A stretch of DNA of 12,928 bases, from assembly GCA_002342785.1 (NCBI GenBank), contig DDQV01000063.1, positions 10,316 to 23,243 on the forward strand, read 5' to 3'. Shown piece by piece: positions 6,213-12,928 of the stretch. The translations under genes and the position numbers were made by a program. This DNA is from Fusobacteriaceae bacterium UBA2433 (GTDB lineage: Bacteria; Fusobacteriota; Fusobacteriia; Fusobacteriales; Fusobacteriaceae). Position 1 is the stretch's first letter. The number at the start of each line of letters is the position of its first letter. The notes below the pieces were generated by a model. It worked only from the letters and a program-made list of their open reading frames with translations, was not told where the DNA came from and did no database searches.

Positions 6213-7238
6213 ATGATATATGCTGTATTAGTATTAGGAGGAATAGGTCTTATCATGGGACTTTTCTTAGCCTTTGCTTCAAAGAAATTTGAAGTAGAGA
6301 TAGATCCTAATGTTGAAAAGATATTGGAAGTATTACCTGGTGCCAATTGTGGGGCGTGTGGATATCCTGGATGTGGAGGGTATGCAGAGGCAGTAGCTTT
6401 AGAAGGTGCTAATCCTACACTATGTGCTCCTGGAGGAGCAAAAGTTGCAAATGATATAGCAGCTATTATTGGTGGAGAAGGTGCTGATCCAAATGCTGTA
6501 AAATTAGTAGCTAGGGTAAAATGTCAAGGAGATAACTCTAAGACAACTAAAATATATGACTTTGATACTGAGATTAAAACATGTGCTACATCTACCCTTT
6601 ATTTTGGTGGAGATAAGTCATGTTGGCATGGTTGTTTAGGATATGGAGATTGTGTAAAAGTATGTCCAGCTGATGCTATAGAGATCAATGCAAGAGGGAT
6701 CGCAGTTATAAATGAAGAGAAATGTATTTCATGTGCTAAATGTGTAAAAGAGTGTCCAAAAAATATTATAGAGATGATGCCTGAAGATCAAAAAGTAACG
6801 GTATTATGTAACTCTAAAGATAAAGGTGCTCAAGCTAGAAAATCTTGTACTGTAGCATGTATTGCATGTGGAATGTGTGTAAAAGTATGTCCAGTAGAAG
6901 TAAAAGATGCTGATGGAAATGTAAAAAAAGCTATTAGTATCACAAATAATTTAGCTAAGATTGATACTGATCTTTGTATTAACTGTGGACTTTGTTCTAT
7001 GAAGTGTCCAACAAATGCAATAATAAATGAGATTAAAGAAGTAAAAAAAGCTGAAATAATTGAAGAAAAATGTATTGGTTGTACAGCTTGTGCAAGAGTA
7101 TGTCCGGTTGATTGTATTGAAGGAGCAGTTAAAGAAAAACATAAAGTTGACCAAGAAAAATGTATTGGTTGTGGACTTTGTTATGAAAAATGTAAGTTTG
7201 ATGCAATAAAGATGAATGTAACTGAGATAAGAAAATAA
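6213..7238 (+). CDS. rnfB: Rnf complex subunit RnfB, long form with about seven [4Fe-4S] motifs
   Basis: RnfB accepts electrons from ferredoxin. The 341-residue protein has an N-terminal membrane helix (about 2-23), then the 4Fe-4S domain CGACGYPGC (C46, C49, C54) completed by C71. Six further cysteine clusters follow: CWHGCLGYGDCVKVC, CISCAKCVKEC, CTVACIACGMCVKVC, CINCGLCSMKC, CIGCTACARVC and CIGCGLCYEKC. The last pair looks like an added 2[4Fe-4S] ferredoxin at the C-terminus, and its final motif ends CK rather than CP. Proteobacterial RnfB is much shorter, with fewer clusters; long versions occur in anaerobes with Rnf-based energy metabolism. GGAGG at 6201-6205 precedes ATG 6213. This is the last gene of the operon; a strong terminator follows. 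Confidence 0.96.
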   Translation: MIYAVLVLGGIGLIMGLFLAFASKKFEVEIDPNVEKILEVLPGANCGACGYPGCGGYAEAVALEGANPTLCAPGGAKVANDIAAIIGGEGADPNAVKLVARVKCQGDNSKTTKIYDFDTEIKTCATSTLYFGGDKSCWHGCLGYGDCVKVCPADAIEINARGIAVINEEKCISCAKCVKECPKNIIEMMPEDQKVTVLCNSKDKGAQARKSCTVACIACGMCVKVCPVEVKDADGNVKKAISITNNLAKIDTDLCINCGLCSMKCPTNAIINEIKEVKKAEIIEEKCIGCTACARVCPVDCIEGAVKEKHKVDQEKCIGCGLCYEKCKFDAIKMNVTEIRK

Positions 7239-7245
7239 TAATAAT

Positions 7246-7285
7246 AAAAGATAGAATTAGAAATTTCTGATTCTATCTTTTTTTT
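7246..7285 (+). terminator. Strong Rho-independent terminator of the rnf operon
   Basis: GATAGAAT at 7250-7257 pairs perfectly with ATTCTATC at 7270-7277. The stem continues inward through a T-G pair and AGA/TCT, and eight T follow from 7278. It lies 8 bases after the rnfB stop. Confidence 0.88.
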
Positions 7286-7294
7286 CCTAAAATA

Positions 7295-7303
7295 TGGTAT
7301 TAT
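7295..7303 (+). promoter_or_regulatory. Possible extended -10 promoter of the EamA transporter gene
   Basis: TGG-TATTAT at 7295-7303 fits an extended -10 element and lies just past the rnf terminator, about 36 bases before the transporter ATG at 7339. No good -35 box is visible, as its place falls in the terminator T-run. Confidence 0.35.
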
Positions 7304-7338
7304 TTATAAATGAAAAAAATATTAAAGGAGATTTGAAA

Positions 7339-8190
7339 ATGAATAAGGATCTTATTACATTGCATACTGCAGTTTTATTATTTGGTTTGTCAGGACTTTT
7401 TGGAAAACTCATAGAAGTACCAACATTAATAATTGTTAGTGGTAGAGTTATTTTTGCTTCTATATTTCTTTATATAGTTCTTAGAATAAAAAAAGAAAAA
7501 ATAGAGATAACTTCTTTAACTTCAAGAAAAATTATGCTCTTACAAGGGACATTACTTTTTTTGCATTGGTTCTCATTTTTTCAAGCAATTAAGTTATCTA
7601 GTGTAGCTCTTGGGCTCCTATCTTTTTCAAGCTTTCCTATTTTTACAACGTTTATGGAACCTATTTTTTTTAAAGAAAAATTAGAAAAGGGAAAGATAAT
7701 TACTGCAATTATAACTTTTATTGGTATTTCAATGGTGATACCATTAAAAGAAGTGGATCCAAAGATGCTAGGTGGAATAGGAATGGGTATATTCTCTGGA
7801 TTTTCATTTGCAGTTTTAGCTATAATGAATAAAAACTTTTCAAGTTCAGTATCAGGAATAAAACTCACATTCTATCAATGTTTAGGAGCATCATTTTGGT
7901 CGATACCTATTTTATTTTTATGGAATAAAATTCCATCAATAAGAGATGTATTTTTGATAGTTTTATTAGGAGTTATTTTTACTGGAATAGCCCATACCTT
8001 ATTTGTTATTTCATTGAGAGGGATTAGTGCTAGTACAGCTAGTGTAACTGCATGTTTAGAACCTGTGTATGGAATTATATTCGCTGCTTTTATATTAGGA
8101 GAAATTCCAAGTTTAAAGACAATTTTTGGTGGTAGTATAATTATATTAGCAGCAATCTTATCTACTAAAACAAAAAAAATTAAAAAATGA
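7339..8190 (+). CDS. EamA/RhaT-family (DMT) membrane transporter
   Basis: This is a drug/metabolite transporter superfamily protein, probably an exporter of a small metabolite; the substrate cannot be told from sequence. From ATG 7339 the product has 283 residues, with about ten hydrophobic segments in two EamA repeats. The first repeat includes FGLSGLFGKL near the start and the LLFLHWFSFFQAIKLSSVAL stretch; the second includes FTGIAHTLFVISLRGISAST and a C-terminal ACLEPVYGIIFAAFILGE. The frame runs upstream to an ATG at 7294, but GGAG at 7327-7330, 8 bases before ATG 7339, makes the later start more likely. The gene stands alone between two terminators and ends with TGA. Confidence 0.9.
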   Translation: MNKDLITLHTAVLLFGLSGLFGKLIEVPTLIIVSGRVIFASIFLYIVLRIKKEKIEITSLTSRKIMLLQGTLLFLHWFSFFQAIKLSSVALGLLSFSSFPIFTTFMEPIFFKEKLEKGKIITAIITFIGISMVIPLKEVDPKMLGGIGMGIFSGFSFAVLAIMNKNFSSSVSGIKLTFYQCLGASFWSIPILFLWNKIPSIRDVFLIVLLGVIFTGIAHTLFVISLRGISASTASVTACLEPVYGIIFAAFILGEIPSLKTIFGGSIIILAAILSTKTKKIKK

Positions 8191-8212
8191 TCTATTTTGT
8201 GATCTTAAAAAT

Positions 8213-8256
8213 AAAAAAATTGGAGAATCAACAATTGTTAATTCTCCAATTTTTTT
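8213..8256. terminator. Bidirectional Rho-independent terminator between the EamA gene and recQ
   Basis: A 16-base-pair perfect stem (8213-8228 with 8241-8256) contains TTGGAGAAT against ATTCTCCAA. It is flanked by A-run and T-run arms, so it works in both directions. The stem continues past one C-A mismatch by three pairs to an AATT loop. It serves the two convergent genes and overlaps the last bases of recQ. Confidence 0.9.
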
Positions 8257-10387
8257 ATTCTTTGGATTTAAGTTCTTTTAGTACTGTTTTGATTTCATAA
8301 TATTCTATATTACTCGGAAGTTCATCTTTTATTGCTCGAAGTGTTGTTCCTCCTACTTTTTTTATAGCAGAGAGTATCAATTTTTTGTTTCCATCATCAA
8401 CAATTTTAGATAGATCTACTTTTAATTTTTCATCTACACATTTAAAAAGATGATTAAGGATAGTATCAAATTTACTTTTTCTTATTGTTGCAATTTCTGT
8501 TATACTTTTTCCATCTAAAAATAGTTGATAGGAAATTCTATGAGAGCTATCCTTAGTACTTGCTTTCTTGGGTTTAGGATCTTTTTTAGTTATATTAATT
8601 ACTTCGATAGGGCTAGAATCTCCTTTAATCTCTTTTATTACTTCTAAAAATTGAATTCCATATCTCTCATATTTTTTTTCTCCTACACCACTTATATCTA
8701 ACATACCTTCATAGTCTGTAGGAAGATACCTTGCCATTTCATGGAGAGTTTTATCTGAAAAGATAGTGTATGGAGGTTTTTTTTCAACTTTTGCAATATC
8801 GGCTCGTAGTTTACGAAGAAGATCAAAACTACCATCCCATTCATATGTAGTTTTTCTTTGAATTTTAGTTATTTTTCTAGTGAGTTTTTCTTTATTTTTT
8901 ATGAATTCAAATGCCTTTTTTGTTAATTTTAAAGTTGGAAACTCTGTTTTAGTAACATCTAAATATTCATCTCCTATAAGCAGGTCGGTCAAAGCTCGAA
9001 TCTCTTTTTGAGAATAATCAGAGAGGAGACCATAAGTAGAAGATTTATCTAAATTCCAATTAAGAATACTTTTATTTTTAGAACCTCCAAGAACTCCTAC
9101 AATCATATTTATTCCAAATCTTTGCTCTGTACGATAGACACAAGAAAGTATTTTTTGAACTTCAATTGTAATATCTTCCACTTCACCATCATCTAGACAG
9201 TTACTGCAATTGTTACAGTTTTCTATTTTTGCATCTCCAAAATATTCTAAGATATATGATCTAACACATTTAGAAGTATGGCAGTAGTTTACCATAGCAC
9301 TTAATTTTTCACGTTTAATATTCATAATCTCTTCAGAAGATTCAAATTGATTGTTATTTATAAAAAAAGTTTGAGTTTGTATATCTTTAGGATTAAATAT
9401 TAATATACAATGAGCATCTAATCCATCTCTTCCAGCTCTTCCAGCTTCTTGATAGTAACTTTCTAGATCCTTTGGTAGATTGCTATGGATAACAAAACGA
9501 ACATTGGATTTATCTATTCCCATTCCAAAAGCATTGGTTGCTACCATAAGAGTTAGTCTGTCATTTATAAAATCATCTTGATTTTGTTGTCTTTGTATAT
9601 CAGACATACCAGCATGATATTTTCCAACTAAATATCCTCGGTCGGCTAATTCTGTATATATAGAATCAACTTCTTTTCTTGTAGAAGCATAGATAATTCC
9701 ACCTTCATCACTATGTTCTTTGAGATATTTTTTTATATAGGATAAACTATTAACACCTTTTATGGTTGTAAATTTAAGGTTTTTTCTATCAAATCCATTT
9801 ATAAATACATTGGGCTTAAATTTAAGATTTTTTATAATATCTTCTCTTACTTTGGGAGTTGCAGTGGCTGTAAATGCTGTAATGATAGGTTTATTAGGTA
9901 GTTGTTTTATGAAATTAGGAACGTTGAGGTATGATTTTCTAAAATCATGTCCCCATTGAGAGATACAATGGGCTTCATCTATGGCTATCTGAGATATTTT
10001 TTCTAGTCTAATTCTATCTAAAAATTCTGAATTTTCAAATCTTTCTGGAGTTACATAGATAATTTTGTGATCACCATTTGATATTTCCATATAGACTGTT
10101 TTCATCTCTTTAGGTTTTAGAGTACTATTGATATAGATAGAAGAAATACCCAATGTATTGAGAGCATCTACTTGATCTTGCATAAGGGAGATCAAAGGAG
10201 ATACAACTATAGTTATTCCATCGAAAATAAGAGCTGGTATTTGATAACATATGGATTTACCTCCTCCAGTAGGCATGATTCCTAAAGTATCAAATCCATC
10301 TAGAATATTTTTAATAATAGGCTCTTGCCCCTCTTTAAAAGAGGTATATCCAAAATATTTTTTTAAAATTTCATAAGCTTTAAGCAC
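8255..10387 (-). CDS. recQ: ATP-dependent DNA helicase RecQ
   Basis: RecQ unwinds DNA 3' to 5' in recombination and repair. The 710-residue protein has the full bacterial plan. The helicase core carries PTGGGKS (Walker A, 39-45), DEAHCISQWGHDFR (137-150), TATATP (173-178) and the QEAGRAGRDG block near 313-322. The RecQ-Ct zinc site is C374, C391, C394 and C397. A winged-helix region spans about 405-510, and an HRDC domain about 520-590. A further C-terminal helix-turn-helix-like domain (about 612-705, HRISYQLFLDGKSITEIA) resembles the HTH_40 extension of some RecQ proteins, making this longer than E. coli RecQ. The start is GTG 10387-10385, with GGAG 8 bases upstream; it overlaps the stop of the Nudix gene by one base (TAGTG), implying coupled translation. 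Confidence 0.96.
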   Translation of the reverse strand: MLKAYEILKKYFGYTSFKEGQEPIIKNILDGFDTLGIMPTGGGKSICYQIPALIFDGITIVVSPLISLMQDQVDALNTLGISSIYINSTLKPKEMKTVYMEISNGDHKIIYVTPERFENSEFLDRIRLEKISQIAIDEAHCISQWGHDFRKSYLNVPNFIKQLPNKPIITAFTATATPKVREDIIKNLKFKPNVFINGFDRKNLKFTTIKGVNSLSYIKKYLKEHSDEGGIIYASTRKEVDSIYTELADRGYLVGKYHAGMSDIQRQQNQDDFINDRLTLMVATNAFGMGIDKSNVRFVIHSNLPKDLESYYQEAGRAGRDGLDAHCILIFNPKDIQTQTFFINNNQFESSEEIMNIKREKLSAMVNYCHTSKCVRSYILEYFGDAKIENCNNCSNCLDDGEVEDITIEVQKILSCVYRTEQRFGINMIVGVLGGSKNKSILNWNLDKSSTYGLLSDYSQKEIRALTDLLIGDEYLDVTKTEFPTLKLTKKAFEFIKNKEKLTRKITKIQRKTTYEWDGSFDLLRKLRADIAKVEKKPPYTIFSDKTLHEMARYLPTDYEGMLDISGVGEKKYERYGIQFLEVIKEIKGDSSPIEVINITKKDPKPKKASTKDSSHRISYQLFLDGKSITEIATIRKSKFDTILNHLFKCVDEKLKVDLSKIVDDGNKKLILSAIKKVGGTTLRAIKDELPSNIEYYEIKTVLKELKSKE

Positions 10388-10920
10388 TATTTATTCTCCT
10401 TTTTTATTAATTCTTTTGCAACTAACTCTAGCATAAATAATTCTCTATCAATATAGAGACCAATAGTTTTAGGTTGATTTTTGATAACCTTTTTATTATG
10501 GGCAATTGCTTCATGGATATTTATCCATCTAGCATCCATTCCATTATTTACTTCGTAGTCTTCTAAACTTGTTTTTCCTAGTTCTTTATGGATATTACAA
10601 ACAAAAAAATAAGATACCATATTGATAAAGTCGTAGTCTTTTTTATGGATGGGTTTTATTTCATCATAGATACCATATTCTGATATTATTTCTATATTCT
10701 GAGCACCTGTTTCTTCATTGATCTCTCTTTTGACACCATCTTCTAAAGTTTCCCCTTTATCGACTCCTCCTCCAGGAAAGCTATAATCGTCATATCTTTT
10801 TGTGTGAATTAATAATATATTTTCACCGTCTAGTATAATTCCTCTAGCAGCTATTCTTTTATATATTTTTTTATTTTTTAACTCTTGGTCTTCTGGGAAA
10901 ATTTTTCTAAGTATTTTCAT
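10387..10920 (-). CDS. Nudix hydrolase
   Basis: A 177-residue protein with an exact Nudix box at 51-73: G51, E57, R65-E66, E69-E70 and G72 fit Gx5Ex7REUxEExGU. Such enzymes hydrolyse nucleoside diphosphates linked to another group; the substrate is not evident. An ARGIILDGENILLIHTKR strand pair precedes the box, as in MutT-like folds. ATG 10920-10918 has GGAGG 5 bases upstream; the frame extends to a TTG at 10932, but that codon overlaps the ribosome binding site and is not likely used. The gene is first in an operon with recQ (one-base overlap). Pairing with a repair helicase would fit nucleotide-pool cleaning, but this is inference. Confidence 0.92.
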   Translation of the reverse strand: MKILRKIFPEDQELKNKKIYKRIAARGIILDGENILLIHTKRYDDYSFPGGGVDKGETLEDGVKREINEETGAQNIEIISEYGIYDEIKPIHKKDYDFINMVSYFFVCNIHKELGKTSLEDYEVNNGMDARWINIHEAIAHNKKVIKNQPKTIGLYIDRELFMLELVAKELIKKENK

Positions 10921-10953
10921 TTTTACCTCCAATAATAGTTTTATTTATAATAT

Positions 10954-10962
10954 ATTATATCA
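10954..10962 (-). promoter_or_regulatory. Extended -10 promoter of the Nudix-recQ operon
   Basis: On the minus strand the sequence reads TGA-TATAAT, a perfect -10 box with an extended TG, about 34 bases before ATG 10920. The -35 position (around 10977-10982) is not recognisable, which is tolerated with an extended -10. Confidence 0.6.
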
Positions 10963-11052
10963 TATCATACTCATAGAAAAATTCCCTTACTACAGATTTT
11001 TTATTAAAAAATTTTTAAATTTAATTTTAAATAAATTTAGAAATTAATTAAT

Positions 11053-11082
11053 AAAAAAAAGCGTAGAAATTCTACGCTTTTT
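11053..11082. terminator. Rho-independent terminator of hydG (bidirectional in form)
   Basis: GCGTAGA at 11061-11067 pairs with TCTACGC at 11071-11077. An eight-A run lies on the left (T-run for the minus strand) and a five-T run on the right. It starts 4 bases past the hydG stop. The stem is GC-richer than the surroundings. The stretch 10963-11052 between this hairpin and the Nudix promoter is plain AT-rich DNA with no visible gene. Confidence 0.85.
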
Positions 11083-11085
11083 GAT

Positions 11086-12507
11086 CTAAAAATATAGATC
11101 TCTTTCTCCATTTTTAATTTTATTTAATTTTATTTCAAGGGAAGCTTTAGTTTCTTCATTTAATCTAGAAGTGTTTACGTTTGAATTTATTAAGTCATAT
11201 CCTACTTTTTTAGTTTTTTCACTGGCATAATCTTCAAGATATTCTGCTAGGGTTAAAACGGCGTTAGGGGTACAAAAATTATGAATAAATCCAGGTTTTG
11301 AAAATTCCATAAAGTGTTCTCCAGTACGGCCTAATCTATAACAGGCTGTACAAAATGAAGGAGTGAATCCAGTTTCCATAAGTTCTCTTAAGATATCATC
11401 TAGATTTCTAGAATCTCCTATTTTAAATTGTTCTTTATCTAAATTTTGTTTACATTTATTTTTCATATTAGAATATCCTTGTAACTCAATTTGAGTTCCA
11501 GCATCTATTTGAGAAACTCCAAGATCCATACATTCTTTTCTAAGTTCAGCATTTTCACGGGCTGTTAAGATAAGTCCTGTATAAGGAACAGCTAATCTTA
11601 AGATAGCTATAATTCTTTTTAGTTCCATATCATCGATTAGATATTTATTGTCATGGGTAACACCAGAAGCTTCGTTTAATCTAGGAAATGATATTGTATG
11701 AGGACCTACTCCATAATTATCTTCTAAATGTTCTACATGTTGCATCAATCCTAAAACTTCAAATTTCCATTTATAGATACCAAATAATACTCCAATACCT
11801 ACATCATCAATTCCAGCTTCCATAGCACGAGATAATCCAAACAGTCTCCATTTAAAGTTAGATTTTTCTCCCCTTGGATGAACTATTTTATAAGAAGGCT
11901 CATGGTATGTTTCTTGGAATATTTGATATGTTCCAATCTCTGAATCTTTTATAATTTTAAAATCCTCAATAGTTTGAGGAGCTGCATTTATATTAACACG
12001 TCTAATCTCACCGTTACCTTTTTTTACAGAATAAGTTTTACGGACACTATCTCTTATATATTCTGGAGAATAATCAGGATGAGTACCATATACTTGAATA
12101 ATTCTTTTGTGTCCTTCATCTACAAGGGCTTCTATCTCTTGTTCTAATTCATCCATAGATAAAGTTTTTCTAATCATTTGATCATTTTGAGTTTTGAATC
12201 CACAATATGTACAAGAATTAGTACATTTATTTCCTAGGTAAAGGGGAGCAAAGAGTACTACTCTATTTCCATAAACATTTTCTTTGATATGTTTTGCTAG
12301 TGCAAACATCTCATTAATTTTATCTTGATCTTCAGTGTTTAAAAGAACCGTTGTTTCCTCTAAACTAAGTCTTTCACCTTTTTTTGCTTTTGCCATAACC
12401 CTATAAAAATCTTCGTCTGTAGGATTAGTCAATAATAGAGATTCGATCAAATCAGAATTGATAAAGCTTTCCTTTTTAATCTCCTCTTTCCATGCTAAGT
12501 TACTCAT
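11086..12507 (-). CDS. hydG: [FeFe]-hydrogenase maturase HydG (radical SAM tyrosine lyase)
   Basis: HydG cleaves tyrosine to p-cresol, CO and cyanide, and builds the Fe(CO)2(CN)-containing precursor for the H-cluster of [FeFe]-hydrogenase. The 473-residue protein has the radical SAM CX3CX2C motif at C95, C99 and C102 (NKCTNSCTYCGF). Its C-terminal CX2CX22C motif at C386, C389 and C412 binds the second cluster; this motif sets HydG apart from the related ThiH. GERLSLEETTVLLN near 44-57 is also typical. ATG 12507-12505 is chosen because GGAGG lies 6 bases upstream; a longer frame reaches 12558 but would include that site. Downstream of a small hydrogenase regulator gene and 131 bases away, it ends at a strong terminator. 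The hydrogenase itself is not in the window. Confidence 0.95.
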   Translation of the reverse strand: MSNLAWKEEIKKESFINSDLIESLLLTNPTDEDFYRVMAKAKKGERLSLEETTVLLNTEDQDKINEMFALAKHIKENVYGNRVVLFAPLYLGNKCTNSCTYCGFKTQNDQMIRKTLSMDELEQEIEALVDEGHKRIIQVYGTHPDYSPEYIRDSVRKTYSVKKGNGEIRRVNINAAPQTIEDFKIIKDSEIGTYQIFQETYHEPSYKIVHPRGEKSNFKWRLFGLSRAMEAGIDDVGIGVLFGIYKWKFEVLGLMQHVEHLEDNYGVGPHTISFPRLNEASGVTHDNKYLIDDMELKRIIAILRLAVPYTGLILTARENAELRKECMDLGVSQIDAGTQIELQGYSNMKNKCKQNLDKEQFKIGDSRNLDDILRELMETGFTPSFCTACYRLGRTGEHFMEFSKPGFIHNFCTPNAVLTLAEYLEDYASEKTKKVGYDLINSNVNTSRLNEETKASLEIKLNKIKNGERDLYF

Positions 12508-12519
12508 TTTATACCTCCA

Positions 12520-12615
12520 AAATTTAATAATTTGAAGATTGATATAAAAATCACACATTTAAAATAAAAAAATGATCTTTAACCATCTCCCTTTTACTTA
12601 GAAATTTAATAATTT
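12520..12615. repeat. 14-base direct repeat in the hydG upstream region
   Basis: AAATTTAATAATTT occurs exactly at 12520-12533 and 12602-12615, 82 bases apart, flanking most of the gap between the regulator gene and hydG. It is nearly palindromic at its ends. It may be a paired regulator site or chance in AT-rich sequence. Confidence 0.35.
12562..12588 (-). terminator. Weak hairpin with T-run between the regulator gene and hydG
   Basis: On the minus strand, ATGGT and ATCAT form a 5-base-pair stem (one G-U) with a 5-base loop, followed by seven T, one A and four T. It could act as a partial terminator or attenuator that lowers hydG relative to the regulator gene. The stem is short, so confidence is low. 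Confidence 0.25.
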
Positions 12616-12638
12616 CCTTGTAATTAGGATAAATTAGA

Positions 12639-12881
12639 TTATTTCTTAGAAGCAGTCTTTACAGAAACACCACTAAGATTACCTATTTTACCTGATAACG
12701 ATCCTATTCTATCATTATTTGTTTCTAAAATCAATACAATAACCGAGAGACCCATCTTTCTATGGGGAATTCCCATTCGAGAAATTATATCTTCAGAAAA
12801 ATCCATTAATATTTTATTTATATTTGGGATACTGTCTCTATTTTCAACAAATATTGACATAGTAGCTATTCTTTTATTCAT
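12639..12881 (-). CDS. TM1266-family putative [FeFe]-hydrogenase system regulator (ACT-like domain)
   Basis: This 80-residue protein matches the small TM1266-type family named 'iron-only hydrogenase system regulator (putative)'. It starts MNKRIATMSIFVENRD, carries the IISRMGIPHRKMGLSVI core and ends GKIGNLSGVSVKTASKK. This layout resembles an ACT-like beta-alpha-beta ferredoxin fold, which binds small ligands; no DNA-binding domain is visible. The family is found next to HydE/HydF/HydG genes, and here hydG is the next gene downstream. Its true role is not proven. ATG 12881-12879 has AAAGGAG 6 bases upstream. Confidence 0.88.
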   Translation of the reverse strand: MNKRIATMSIFVENRDSIPNINKILMDFSEDIISRMGIPHRKMGLSVIVLILETNNDRIGSLSGKIGNLSGVSVKTASKK

Positions 12882-12892
12882 AATTCACTCCT

Positions 12893-12928
12893 TTATAGCT
12901 TTAGATCAAACTGATAATTATCTAGATT
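12893..12928 (-). CDS. Possible C-terminal end of another gene at the window edge (partial)
   Basis: One minus-strand frame is open from the edge and reads NLDNYQFDLKL before TAA at 12895-12893; the other two frames are closed quickly. If real, its stop overlaps the ribosome binding site of the TM1266-type gene, which would suggest one operon. Eleven residues are too few to name it; neighbours in other genomes suggest a hydrogenase or maturase gene, but this is a guess. The same stretch could instead be a promoter region: it holds the palindrome GATAATTATC (12913-12922). Confidence 0.3.
   Translation of the reverse strand, partial: NLDNYQFDLKL

Noticed and set aside
8188..8206. TGATC repeated twice after the EamA gene
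   Set aside because: A five-base repeat 14 bases apart is likely chance and has no flanking structure.
9762..9959. Plus-strand 65-codon frame opposite recQ
   Set aside because: It lies opposite the RecQ helicase core and has no ribosome binding site or family likeness.
10983..11052. AT-only inverted repeats between the Nudix promoter and the hydG terminator
   Set aside because: Low-complexity A/T runs form such repeats by chance; no gene or RNA structure with GC pairs is present.

Overview
The window is AT-rich chromosomal DNA with short intergenic gaps. It looks like a member of the Fusobacteria (Fusobacterium/Cetobacterium-like). The evidence is the low GC with strongly A/T-ending codons, GGAGG-type ribosome binding sites, a six-gene Rnf operon in the order C-D-G-E-A-B with a long multi-cluster RnfB, a heptose kinase end that suggests a lipopolysaccharide outer membrane, and an [FeFe]-hydrogenase maturation gene. 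The taxon is an inference; no ribosomal RNA is present.

Left part, plus strand (1-1878): the C-terminal end of a sugar kinase that resembles a heptose-7-phosphate kinase, then ispF (isoprenoid precursor synthesis), a terminator, and a divergent DprA/Smf-like gene. The best translation start of the dprA-like gene is a GTG at 781 with a strong ribosome binding site. The same reading frame then meets a TGA at 835 before the body of the gene. This is the most unusual observation in the window.

Middle, plus strand (about 1960-7285): a complete rnfCDGEAB operon behind an extended -10 promoter and ending in a strong hairpin terminator. Rnf is a membrane complex that couples ferredoxin oxidation and NAD+ reduction to Na+ or H+ transport, and it can run in reverse. 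D/G and G/E overlap by one base and E/A are 3 bases apart, while rnfC and rnfD are separated by a 117-base gap. A lone EamA-type (DMT) transporter gene follows with its own probable promoter.

Right part, minus strand (8255-12928): the genes read leftward and meet the EamA gene at a long bidirectional terminator. recQ overlaps a Nudix hydrolase gene by one base, so these two form one unit with its own extended -10 promoter. Beyond another bidirectional terminator lie hydG (radical SAM enzyme for the [FeFe]-hydrogenase H-cluster) and a small TM1266-type putative hydrogenase regulator. A short open frame at the right edge may be the end of the next gene of that hydrogenase cluster.

Together, Rnf and the hydrogenase maturation genes point to a fermentative anaerobe that handles reduced ferredoxin by two routes: ion-pumping NAD+ reduction and H2 production. 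No CRISPR, tRNA, rRNA, insertion sequence or phage gene was found. Apart from the interrupted dprA frame, these are ordinary housekeeping and energy genes, and I do not see a clearly new system.
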